Source of the DNA: Botrimarina mediterranea
GTDB lineage: Bacteria; Planctomycetota; Planctomycetia; Pirellulales; Lacipirellulaceae
NCBI RefSeq assembly: GCF_007753265.1
Contig: NZ_CP036349.1
Coordinates: 5,206,862-5,270,861, forward strand
Reading direction: 5' to 3'
Length of the DNA: 64,000 bases
The notes beneath the pieces were generated by a model. That model saw only the letters and a list, made by a program, of their open reading frames with translations. It ran no database searches and had not been told where the DNA came from. Positions 50,908 through 58,758 of the stretch are shown here, in pieces. The position numbers were made by a program, and so were the translations under genes. Numbering within the stretch: the stretch's first letter is position 1; each line of letters starts with the position of its first letter.

Positions 50908-53900
50908 ATGGACCGCCACGCCAACCGCACCACTGACCGAGAGGCCGCCCGTCGTTGGACGCTGGTGGTGTTGGGCGTTGTCGCCATCGTGATGGCGGGC
51001 CGGGCCGTGTGGCTGGCGACTCACCCAAGAACGGCGACCGTGGTAGCCGGGGACTCGCACCGGGCCCCAACCCCCTCGGTTGTGGCGGACGCTATCGCCG
51101 AGCGGCCCCCGTGCCCGACGATCGACACGTGCCTCACGGTCGAGGAGTACGCGGCGATCGCGGGGCTCTGCCCCACGGCGCTGGACGAGCTCCCCGTGTC
51201 GATGCTGCCGCCCGCCGTCCGCGCCGCGACGGAAGCGTCGCCACCATCGCACAGCAAGACATCGCCCGGCGTTAGCTTGCCGAAGCTGACCCCGCCTCAC
51301 CAGCTGACGGCGGTTCGAGAGGGTGATCAGCCCGCCGGCCGACTCACCGGCATCCGCCTCGCCTCGCGCGGGACGGCGATGCCGCTGGGTGTTGTCGCGG
51401 AGCGCGTCGCCCAAACGGAAGCCGCGGAGGACGGCTGGCTCGTGTCACCCGACTCGTGGTTCGTTCCCGAAGACGGGGCGGCCGCGACTCCGGCAGAGGC
51501 CCCCGCGGCCCCAACCGTTGAGGCCCCACCCGCTGAGGCATTGATTGAGCCCACGACGGAGGCCTCACCGATTGAGCCCGCCCGTGAGGCGCCGCAAGGC
51601 GAAGCCGCCGACGCGGTGACCGACGCCGAGGAGCCGCCGGCATCGACCGCGCCAAGCACACCGTGGCCCGTCGATACCGCACCCAAGTCGCCTTATCCCG
51701 ACACGAGCGACCCGGCCACCGAGCGGCAGTTGCACAGCGGCTTCGATGCCGGCCCCGCCTTCGCCCCGCCCGGTGTCGTAACTCCCGATCCGACCGACTC
51801 AACAGCGGCGCCAGCGGTCTCGAACGATGCCGGTCTGACAGAACTAACGCCGACGACCGAGCCACGTCCCGAGATTCCGGCGGCGGAGCCAGCTGAGCAA
51901 CCGACGCTCCCCGAGCCCACCGAACCGGCGTGGACTGGGCGCTTCGACTCGGTGGTCCCGGAAGGGGCCGAGGACATCGAAGCGACGACCGATTCGATGG
52001 CGCCGCTCGACACGCCCGAGCCTCCGCCTTCGGAAGTGATCGAATCGCCGCAGCAGGAACGCGTCTTCGAGCCGCCAACACCGCAGCCCGAGCCGACGCC
52101 TGACGAGCCGGCAACGACGGAAGAAGCGCTCATCGCGCCGCAGCCCGTCGCGGAGCCCGTTGCACCTCAACCTGCGCCGATCGCTCCGGCGCCGCAGCCA
52201 ACCACATCGCCATCAACGACGCCGCCGAGCTCGCTGTTCACCCCGCCGAAGGCCGCGCACCCCGGCGGCGGCGCCCAGGCGGCGGCCGAGGCGAAACAGG
52301 CGGCCGGCGGCAAGTCGGCGGACGAGTCGCACCGCGAGCTGTTCGCCAAGCACAACTACCCGTCGGCCCTGCAATGCGCGGAGTGCCATCAGCGGATCTA
52401 CGACGAGTGGAGCGTCTCGAGCCACGCCTACGCGTATGTCTCGCCGATGTTCCATAAGTTCGAGCAGACGATCACCAACCTCAGCAACGGCACGGTCGGC
52501 CACTTCTGCACGCGCTGCCACTCGCCGGTCGCGGTGGCGATGAACGAGCCGCGGAGCATGCCGCTAGGGCACATGGCGATGTCGGCGCGCGAGGGCGTCA
52601 CGTGCATCGTCTGCCACCGGGTGAACCAGCGCTGGGGCAAGAGCAACGGGGAACGCCGCATCGAGCCGGGCGACATCTACGCGCCGGTCTACGGCGGCGT
52701 CGGTGGTGACGGCGTCGCGGAAGTGGTCGCGAAGGCTAAAGAGTTCAAGGTGAAGACATCGCCCGAAGACAAAGGCCCCGGCGTCGAGATGCACACCGAG
52801 GGTCGGTTCTTCGATCAGCTCACCGTCGCCGAGGCTTGCACGAGCTGCCACCAGGTGGCGGTCCACCCGGGCGTCAAGCTCGAGGTGGTGTGGGAGCAGT
52901 ACCGTGCGTCGCCGGCGTGCAAGAAGGGCGTCACCTGCCAAGAGTGCCACATGGGCCGCGTGCCGGGCCTGCCGGGCGGCTACAACATGGGCCCGATCGC
53001 GGAGATCAACGGCAAGGCCGTCAACAACCACCGCCGGCAATCGAGCCACGTCTTCTACGGACCGGGCTACTCGATCGCGCATCCCGGCGTCTTCCCCCAG
53101 CATAAGGACGCGCAGAAGTGGACCGTCGAAGAGTGGATGCACTACGACTGGCGGGCGGGCTGGGGGACGGATGAGTTCGAAGAGAAGATCGAAGAGCAAG
53201 AAGACAACGGTGTTGATACGGCGCAGTGGTTCCCGCCGGTTTGGGCCGATATCGACGACCGCTACGACGCGCGGGAGATCATCGAGGACAACCTCGAACG
53301 CCTGGCGACCAAGCGGCGCTACCGCGAGCTGGTGATGGAGAACGGCTCGAAGGTCGATGGCCCCTTCTTCCGCCAGCAGCCGACCGCCGGGCGTGACCTC
53401 GTGTTCGACTACGTCGTCACGAACATGAACGAGGGGCACAATCTGCCGACCGCGTCGCTCGGCGCGCAGCCGCAGTTGTGGGCGAATGTGGTGCTGATCG
53501 CCCCCGACGGGCGCCGGGTGTGGGAGTCGGGCTATACCGACTCGAACGGCGACCTCTGCGACATCCACTCGGTCGATGTCCGTGAAGGCCGCGCGCCGTT
53601 CGACAAGCAGTTGTTCAACTTGCAAACGATGTTCTTGATCACCGGCGCCACGGGAACCGACCGCGAGTTCTACCTGCCGGTGAACCTTGATTTCGACCAG
53701 GTCGCGCAGCTCCGCCCCGGCGCGCAGCCGATCAGCGTGCTCAACCACCCGCCGTTTATCCGCATGGAGAGCCGCTCGCTGGCGCCGCTGGGGCGCAAGC
53801 GGGTGAAGTACACGGTGCCGGCCGAGCTGCTGCGGCAGCCGGGGCGTTACCGTCTCAGCTTCCGCCTTCGGAACCGCACCGAGCCGATGTACTTTATGCG

Positions 53901-53991
53901 GCTCTGCGAATCGACGCCGGAAATGCTGCGAGCGATGACCGAGGGGACCATCGACATCCATCCGCAGAGCGTTGAATTCGACGTTTATTGA
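50908..53991 (+). CDS. Pentaheme c-type cytochrome with long Pro-rich spacer
   Basis: From ATG 50908 (the upstream frame from 50764 is not protein-like) it is 1027 residues. It has an N-terminal membrane anchor ('TLVVLGVVAIVMAGRAVWLA', about 17-36), then about 430 residues of Pro/Ala/Glu/Thr-rich spacer. A domain with five CxxCH motifs follows: CAECH, CTRCH, CIVCH, CTSCH, CQECH (about residues 488-675), similar in layout to cytochrome c554-type multiheme proteins. The last ~300 residues are beta-rich with no heme. It probably lies in the periplasm, bound to the membrane, and carries electrons. Confidence 0.85.
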   Translation: MDRHANRTTDREAARRWTLVVLGVVAIVMAGRAVWLATHPRTATVVAGDSHRAPTPSVVADAIAERPPCPTIDTCLTVEEYAAIAGLCPTALDELPVSMLPPAVRAATEASPPSHSKTSPGVSLPKLTPPHQLTAVREGDQPAGRLTGIRLASRGTAMPLGVVAERVAQTEAAEDGWLVSPDSWFVPEDGAAATPAEAPAAPTVEAPPAEALIEPTTEASPIEPAREAPQGEAADAVTDAEEPPASTAPSTPWPVDTAPKSPYPDTSDPATERQLHSGFDAGPAFAPPGVVTPDPTDSTAAPAVSNDAGLTELTPTTEPRPEIPAAEPAEQPTLPEPTEPAWTGRFDSVVPEGAEDIEATTDSMAPLDTPEPPPSEVIESPQQERVFEPPTPQPEPTPDEPATTEEALIAPQPVAEPVAPQPAPIAPAPQPTTSPSTTPPSSLFTPPKAAHPGGGAQAAAEAKQAAGGKSADESHRELFAKHNYPSALQCAECHQRIYDEWSVSSHAYAYVSPMFHKFEQTITNLSNGTVGHFCTRCHSPVAVAMNEPRSMPLGHMAMSAREGVTCIVCHRVNQRWGKSNGERRIEPGDIYAPVYGGVGGDGVAEVVAKAKEFKVKTSPEDKGPGVEMHTEGRFFDQLTVAEACTSCHQVAVHPGVKLEVVWEQYRASPACKKGVTCQECHMGRVPGLPGGYNMGPIAEINGKAVNNHRRQSSHVFYGPGYSIAHPGVFPQHKDAQKWTVEEWMHYDWRAGWGTDEFEEKIEEQEDNGVDTAQWFPPVWADIDDRYDAREIIEDNLERLATKRRYRELVMENGSKVDGPFFRQQPTAGRDLVFDYVVTNMNEGHNLPTASLGAQPQLWANVVLIAPDGRRVWESGYTDSNGDLCDIHSVDVREGRAPFDKQLFNLQTMFLITGATGTDREFYLPVNLDFDQVAQLRPGAQPISVLNHPPFIRMESRSLAPLGRKRVKYTVPAELLRQPGRYRLSFRLRNRTEPMYFMRLCESTPEMLRAMTEGTIDIHPQSVEFDVY

Positions 53992-54026
53992 ATCACGAAG
54001 GAAACCCTCACCAGAGACAAGGCTTT

Positions 54027-54113
54027 GTAGGAGGCGTCTCCAGACGCCGATGACGCGCACCACGCCGGGATTCGGCCAGGACACCGTAATCGGCGTCTGG
54101 AGACGCGTCCCAC
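54027..54113. repeat. Inverted repeat, 'GGAGGCGTCTCNAGACGCC' family, copy 2
   Basis: Left arm 'GTAGGAGGCGTCTCCAGACG' begins at 54027, right arm 'GGCGTCTGGAGACGCGTCCC' ends at 54113, around 'GATTCGGCC'. It lies in the spacer between the pentaheme cytochrome gene and the barrel gene. Confidence 0.85.
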
Positions 54114-54149
54114 AAGATTATGAACCACGGAAAACACCGATAAGCACGG

Positions 54150-55883
54150 ATGACGTTGGCGCTGCGAACCGCTGTGATGACGCTGGCCCTGGTTGGGGCT
54201 AGTGTTGGCGTACGCGCGCAGGACGCGTTGTTTGCTCCGCCGACTCGCATCGACGGCTCCCGGTCGAACGATGTTGTGAGTGGTGAACCGCTGCGGGTGG
54301 CTTGGTCTTGTGGGGTTTCTTCGCCGGGGCAGCCGGTGGTGGGGCGGTTTGGTTTGTTTCCTCCGCCGCCCGCCGAGGGGTCGGCGCCTTCGACGCATGG
54401 CTATGAGTGCGTGGCGCCTGTCGACGAGAAGAGCCCTCCTGACGACAAGAGCAAGGGAAAAAAAGAAGCTGCACTGCCGCCGGTCGAACAGCACCCGCAT
54501 TGCATCGATCCGCGAGCTTGCGAGACGGCGGTCGATACGGGCGACTTCAGCGCGGACGCCTTCTTCGCGCCGTACGACGGCTGCGGTGAGGTGGGCGTCT
54601 ACAACGGCAAGTACGAAGTCCCCACGCAAAGGCCGCTCGTCGAATGGGGCATGCCCTTCTACGGTCCCGGGCCGTGGGCGATCGGCAGCGAGGTGATCGG
54701 GCCCACGAACTTGGTCGTGCCGAAGTTCTACGTTTACGGCGACTACCGCGCCGGACTCGCGCAGAACGACCTCGTCAACGACGAGCAGACGGTGCTTGCC
54801 CACCGACTCAACCTCGAGCTCGACTACTGGTTCACCTCGACCGAGCGCGTTCACGGCTTCCTCGGGCCGTTCCAGAAAGACGCCCGGTTCATGCGTGTCG
54901 TCGATGGCGAGTACATCGAAGAGCTCGACTTCTTCCAGGCCGAGACCGACACGCTGTTCTTCGAGGGAGACCTCGGGCAGATGCTCGGCGGCATCGAGGG
55001 GCGCTACGCGTCGTTCGATATGCCGATAACCTTCGGTCTCGTGCCGCTGGTGTTCCAAAACGGCATCTGGATGCAGGACGCGATCGTCGGCGGCGCCGTG
55101 ACGCTGCCGGCGAAGAACTCGCCGCTCTTCGACTGGTCGAACTTCGACGTCACGTTCTTCGGCGGCATCGACCGCATTTCGTCGGGCGCCTTCGGCTTCG
55201 ACGAAGACGCCGCGGCCCTCGTCGGCGCGACGACGTTCATCGAAGCGCGGGGTGGTTACTTCGAACTCGGCTATGGCTTTGTTGAGGATCAAGAGAACGG
55301 CGGCCGCAGCTACCACAACCTCGGCGTCAGCTACACCCGGCGTTACGCGAACCTCGTGTCGAACTCGGTCCGCGCGATCGTCAACGCCGGTCAAGACCCG
55401 CACGACGGCCAGCGGACCGCGGATGGCGTGCTGCTGCTGATCGAGAACACCTTCCTCACGAAGAACCCCTACAACGTGATGCCGTACTTCAACGTCTTCG
55501 CCGGCTTCGATACGCCGCAACCGCTCGCGCGGGCTGGGGCGTTTGGCGGCGTCTTGTTCAACACGGGCATCCTGTTCCAGAGCGACTTGCTCACCGGCTA
55601 CCCCACGCTCGACGCCACCGGCAACAACACGTACGGCGCCGCCATCGGTGTGGACCTGCTATCGCCGGCGTTCGATCAACAGCTGATCCTCGAGATGGCG
55701 GCCTTGAAGACCATGTCGATCGCAAGCAACCGCGTCGCGGCGGGCGACCAAGTCGGCGTCGGGGCCCGCTGGCAGAAGAAGCTCTCCACCGCCACGCTCA
55801 TCCGCGCCGACGCAATGGTCGGCATGCTCGATAACTCCGACGACATCAGCGGCGTGCGGTGCGAGTACCGGTGGAAGTTCTGA
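54150..55883 (+). CDS. Predicted outer-membrane beta-barrel protein
   Basis: The 577-residue protein has a signal peptide ('AVMTLALVGASVGVRAQD'), then a low-complexity Pro/Lys part to about residue 130. A barrel follows, rich in amphipathic strands and aromatic ends ('FYVYGDYRAGLAQND', 'LNLELDYWFTSTERVHGF', 'GGYFELGYGFVEDQ'). It ends 'GVRCEYRWKF', a C-terminal Phe typical of barrel insertion. No porin family can be named. It follows the pentaheme cytochrome and faces the decaheme cytochrome gene, so an electron-conduit role is possible. Confidence 0.72.
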   Translation: MTLALRTAVMTLALVGASVGVRAQDALFAPPTRIDGSRSNDVVSGEPLRVAWSCGVSSPGQPVVGRFGLFPPPPAEGSAPSTHGYECVAPVDEKSPPDDKSKGKKEAALPPVEQHPHCIDPRACETAVDTGDFSADAFFAPYDGCGEVGVYNGKYEVPTQRPLVEWGMPFYGPGPWAIGSEVIGPTNLVVPKFYVYGDYRAGLAQNDLVNDEQTVLAHRLNLELDYWFTSTERVHGFLGPFQKDARFMRVVDGEYIEELDFFQAETDTLFFEGDLGQMLGGIEGRYASFDMPITFGLVPLVFQNGIWMQDAIVGGAVTLPAKNSPLFDWSNFDVTFFGGIDRISSGAFGFDEDAAALVGATTFIEARGGYFELGYGFVEDQENGGRSYHNLGVSYTRRYANLVSNSVRAIVNAGQDPHDGQRTADGVLLLIENTFLTKNPYNVMPYFNVFAGFDTPQPLARAGAFGGVLFNTGILFQSDLLTGYPTLDATGNNTYGAAIGVDLLSPAFDQQLILEMAALKTMSIASNRVAAGDQVGVGARWQKKLSTATLIRADAMVGMLDNSDDISGVRCEYRWKF

Positions 55884-55891
55884 AAGCAGCA

Positions 55892-55977
55892 AATGACCAA
55901 TGACCAAGCCTCAATGACCAATGAGATGCTGCCGCACCATTGCGGTTTCTAGCTCAACTCATTGGTCATTGGGGCTT
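55892..55977. repeat. Inverted repeat, 'AATGACCAAGCCCCAATGACCAATG' family, copy 3
   Basis: Arms 55906-55925 and 55958-55977 match with one mismatch; an extra half-unit lies at 55892-55905. It lies between convergent genes, and its right arm encodes the last residues and stop of the decaheme cytochrome. Confidence 0.88.
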
Positions 55978-57933
55978 AATGGCTTGCACGTGATAGTTGT
56001 GACACTTCGTGCACGAGTCGCCCGCCGCGTGGGGCTGGTGGCATTGGACGCAGCTCGACTTGGAGATCGCCGCGAACTCGCTGGCGGGGCGTGAAGCGTC
56101 GTAGCTGGCGTAGGCGCTGCGGGGGTCGGCGGTCGAATCGATGCGGTGACAATGCGTGCAGTTGGCGAGTTCGGGTTGCACGAGGTGCGGACGGTGCGAG
56201 AACTTCGTGAAGCCGCGGGGCTCGGTGAGGCGGTCGCGACCACGCCAGTTGATCGCGAGGCCGGTCGATGTCTGGTCGATGCTATGGCACTCGAAACACA
56301 TGCCCGGCGCGCCGGGGCGACGGAACTCGGCAAGGCAGGCGTCGCGGATGTCGGCGTGCTCCGCAGGGAGCGCGACGATCGCGTCGAGCCACGCCCGCAC
56401 GAGTGGATCGTCGTGGCCCGTTGGGCGATACAGCAGCGCGAGGCGATCGTCGTCCACCAACCAGCCGCCGCCGGTGCGACGGTCTTCGATCGCGTCGAAC
56501 TGCTCCGGCGGCGCCGCGTCGCCGAGCCAAGTGGCTTGGATGCGGTCGATGAGCTCGACGGGAAGGCGACCAACATAGTCGGCGTCGGGCTTTGCGTCGT
56601 CGCCGACGAGCGACCGTAGGCGGTAGGCGATAGCGCCGTGCCCTTCTTCTTGGGTCTCGGCAAGCAACCGCTTGAGGGCGCCGACGAGAGTCGCGGCGGC
56701 GGCGACTTGGTCCTCGTCATCGGGATCGACATCGAAGAACGAGAAGTCGGCGCCAAGCGTCTTCATGGCTTTAGTAGCTGCGGGATCGGCGGCGAGCAAC
56801 AGCTTGGTGAAGGCCGGCAGGTCGCCATCGAAGTCACCGGTGGCGCGCTCGGGCCATTTTCCGGCGTCGATGGCCTCGGTGTCGATCGTCGGCAGCGAAA
56901 GCATCGCGAGGCCGGCGCCGAAGCTGTTGTTGATGTCGGCGTCGTGGCACTCGGCGCAGCTGGCGTGGTAGTCTACCCGCAGGGTGAGGTCGCCCGCCGC
57001 GTCCTCTAAGTGGCACGAACGGCAGTCGAACTTCTGATTCGCCTTGGTGAAGTGCTGCTCGCTGTGCGATGCGTGGTTGAACGCGATACGGGTCCGCCGC
57101 GCGACGGGCCAGGCGCCGAAGTCGGGGTGGTCGGTCGCAAAGCTGTGGAACTGCTCGGCGTGGCAGGCTTGGCAACGGGCGTCGGTGATGGTCTTCAGAT
57201 CATGCTTGGCGCCGTGGTGCTCTTGATGACACGCCGCGCAGGCGAGTGGCTCACTCGCCGACATGCCATGCGCCGGCGTCGCAACGGACGGCAGCGAAAA
57301 GCTGGCCGCCGAAACCAACGCCACTCGCGGCTTAGCGGCGCGCGGCAATGCATCGGTCGGTAGACCATGCGCCAGCAACGGCTCACGCCCCGCCGTCGCC
57401 ATCTCCCTATGGCACTCAAGGCACAACGCCGACTGCGTCACGCCGCCCGCCTTACCGCTGCCGTGCCACGCCATCGCAAACCACGCTGTGGGCCCTTCAT
57501 TCGCGCCGGGATGGCACGTCGCGCAACGGTTGGACCATTCCGCGCGAGCGATCACTTGAGCGTGGTGCGATGACAAGGCGCCCGGCGCCAACAGATCGTT
57601 TCGCAGGCTGCCGCCTAACAACATCAGCACCGCGCCCACCGTGAAGAGCGCCGCCCCACGCAACCAGCGGCCGCGGATCGCGCGGAGCGATCGCTTTGGT
57701 TTGCAATGTTTGACTTGGCAACAAGCGCCGTCGGGGCTTGGGCCGCCTTCGCAGGGACCGCCGCGGCCATCGCTACGGTTGCAGAGCCAGCGGTCGCCGT
57801 CACGGATCGGCGTGCACTCGCCCAGCGTGGGGCAACGGCCACCGCAACTGGGGCCTACGGCGCACGGCGTGCCTGCGGACTCGAGCCCGCATTGCCAGAG
57901 GTCGTGCGGTCGGTCGTACTGCTTGCGTTTCAC
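55966..57933 (-). CDS. Decaheme c-type cytochrome with Cys-rich N-terminus
   Basis: The start is GTG at 57933, which overlaps the upstream TGA by 4 nt (GTGA). The 655-residue protein has about 70 cytoplasmic residues with 10 cysteines ('CGLESAGTPCAVGPSCGGRC' and on), a membrane helix ('ALFTVGAVLMLLGGSL') and a periplasmic part with ten CxxCH motifs: CATCH, CLECH, CAACH, CQACH, CRSCH, CAECH, CFECH, CTHCH, CVQCH, CTKCH. The c-heme spacing recalls the cytochrome c3/c7 superfamily. An electron-transfer role is clear; the partner is unknown. The last codons come from a repeat. Confidence 0.87.
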   Translation of the reverse strand: MKRKQYDRPHDLWQCGLESAGTPCAVGPSCGGRCPTLGECTPIRDGDRWLCNRSDGRGGPCEGGPSPDGACCQVKHCKPKRSLRAIRGRWLRGAALFTVGAVLMLLGGSLRNDLLAPGALSSHHAQVIARAEWSNRCATCHPGANEGPTAWFAMAWHGSGKAGGVTQSALCLECHREMATAGREPLLAHGLPTDALPRAAKPRVALVSAASFSLPSVATPAHGMSASEPLACAACHQEHHGAKHDLKTITDARCQACHAEQFHSFATDHPDFGAWPVARRTRIAFNHASHSEQHFTKANQKFDCRSCHLEDAAGDLTLRVDYHASCAECHDADINNSFGAGLAMLSLPTIDTEAIDAGKWPERATGDFDGDLPAFTKLLLAADPAATKAMKTLGADFSFFDVDPDDEDQVAAAATLVGALKRLLAETQEEGHGAIAYRLRSLVGDDAKPDADYVGRLPVELIDRIQATWLGDAAPPEQFDAIEDRRTGGGWLVDDDRLALLYRPTGHDDPLVRAWLDAIVALPAEHADIRDACLAEFRRPGAPGMCFECHSIDQTSTGLAINWRGRDRLTEPRGFTKFSHRPHLVQPELANCTHCHRIDSTADPRSAYASYDASRPASEFAAISKSSCVQCHQPHAAGDSCTKCHNYHVQAIKPQ

Positions 57934-58715
57934 GGCGTCGGCCCTCCGCGAAACGCCAGCGCCATCACGCCATGGCCGGCGCCGAGCAGCAGCAACGCCC
58001 AAGTCAGGCTGATGTGGGCGAAGAGCCACGCCTTCAGCACGCCTTGTTTGGCGGCATGGAAGTCGAGGTCGTCTTTCCGCCGTACCAGACCGAACAGCTT
58101 CTCTGCGGCCGAACGTTCGGGTTCCGTGAGGTAGCGATCGACCGCGTTCAACTCATTGAAGAGCCGCTTGCGTGCTTTCGTCGTCGGACGCAACGTGTAA
58201 CGCAGCGCCCGTGGGCGACGGAAGAAGCCGTGCAGTCGGTCGGCGTAGAAGTCGGCAAGCGTCGTCGCGCCCGTGGCGTGGACGGCTTCGAGCACCACGG
58301 CACGCGCATCGCCTTGCACAACGCTGCGGAGCCGCGGGATACGCTCGAAGATGAACTGCTCGCCGGTGCGGGCCAGCTGCTTGGGGATAGTGCGAGTCAG
58401 GTAGAAGCCGATGACGCCGCTGACGAAGGCCCCGGCATAGAGCATGGCGAGCGTCCCTTCGACGGCGCCATTGGGCCAACGGCCGCCGATATGCAAGTAG
58501 AACAAGACGCTGGAGGCGAACGCCACTACGAGGTGGGCCTGCAACCACGCCTTGCTTGTCCCCAGCGGAAAGCCGGGGAGCTTCTTGCGGAGTTGGTACG
58601 CCGCCAGGAAGACGACAGCGCCGTACATCGCGTAACCCGTCGCGTAGGCCGTTCGGGCCAGCGAGGCGTTCAACTGCGACGCCCACAGCGCGCACGCTAT
58701 GGCGACGCCGATCAC
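57930..58715 (-). CDS. b-type membrane cytochrome with two His pairs
   Basis: The 261-residue protein has about five hydrophobic segments. Four His could bind two b hemes: H61 and H75 in 'AHLVVAFASSVLFYLHIG', and H234 and H248 in 'AHISLTWALLLLGAGHG'. Both pairs are 14 residues apart, the spacing of cytochrome b in bc complexes. A polar domain (about 105-225) separates them, so the layout is not a classical cytochrome b fold. The start is GTG 58715; it lies between the CNB-ferredoxin gene and the decaheme gene and overlaps the latter by 4 nt. Confidence 0.72.
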   Translation of the reverse strand: MIGVAIACALWASQLNASLARTAYATGYAMYGAVVFLAAYQLRKKLPGFPLGTSKAWLQAHLVVAFASSVLFYLHIGGRWPNGAVEGTLAMLYAGAFVSGVIGFYLTRTIPKQLARTGEQFIFERIPRLRSVVQGDARAVVLEAVHATGATTLADFYADRLHGFFRRPRALRYTLRPTTKARKRLFNELNAVDRYLTEPERSAAEKLFGLVRRKDDLDFHAAKQGVLKAWLFAHISLTWALLLLGAGHGVMALAFRGGPTP

Positions 58716-58758
58716 AAGCGTGGCGTTGCGGTAGCGGCGGCGGACCTGGGCCTTGCGG

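Noticed and set aside
52564-54084. 506-codon minus-strand frame opposite the pentaheme cytochrome
   Set aside because: The opposite strand has five CxxCH motifs and a coherent fold; this frame has no motif.
53985-55520. 511-codon minus-strand frame opposite the barrel protein
   Set aside because: Shadow frame without signal peptide or domain; the plus strand has a signal peptide and barrel ending.
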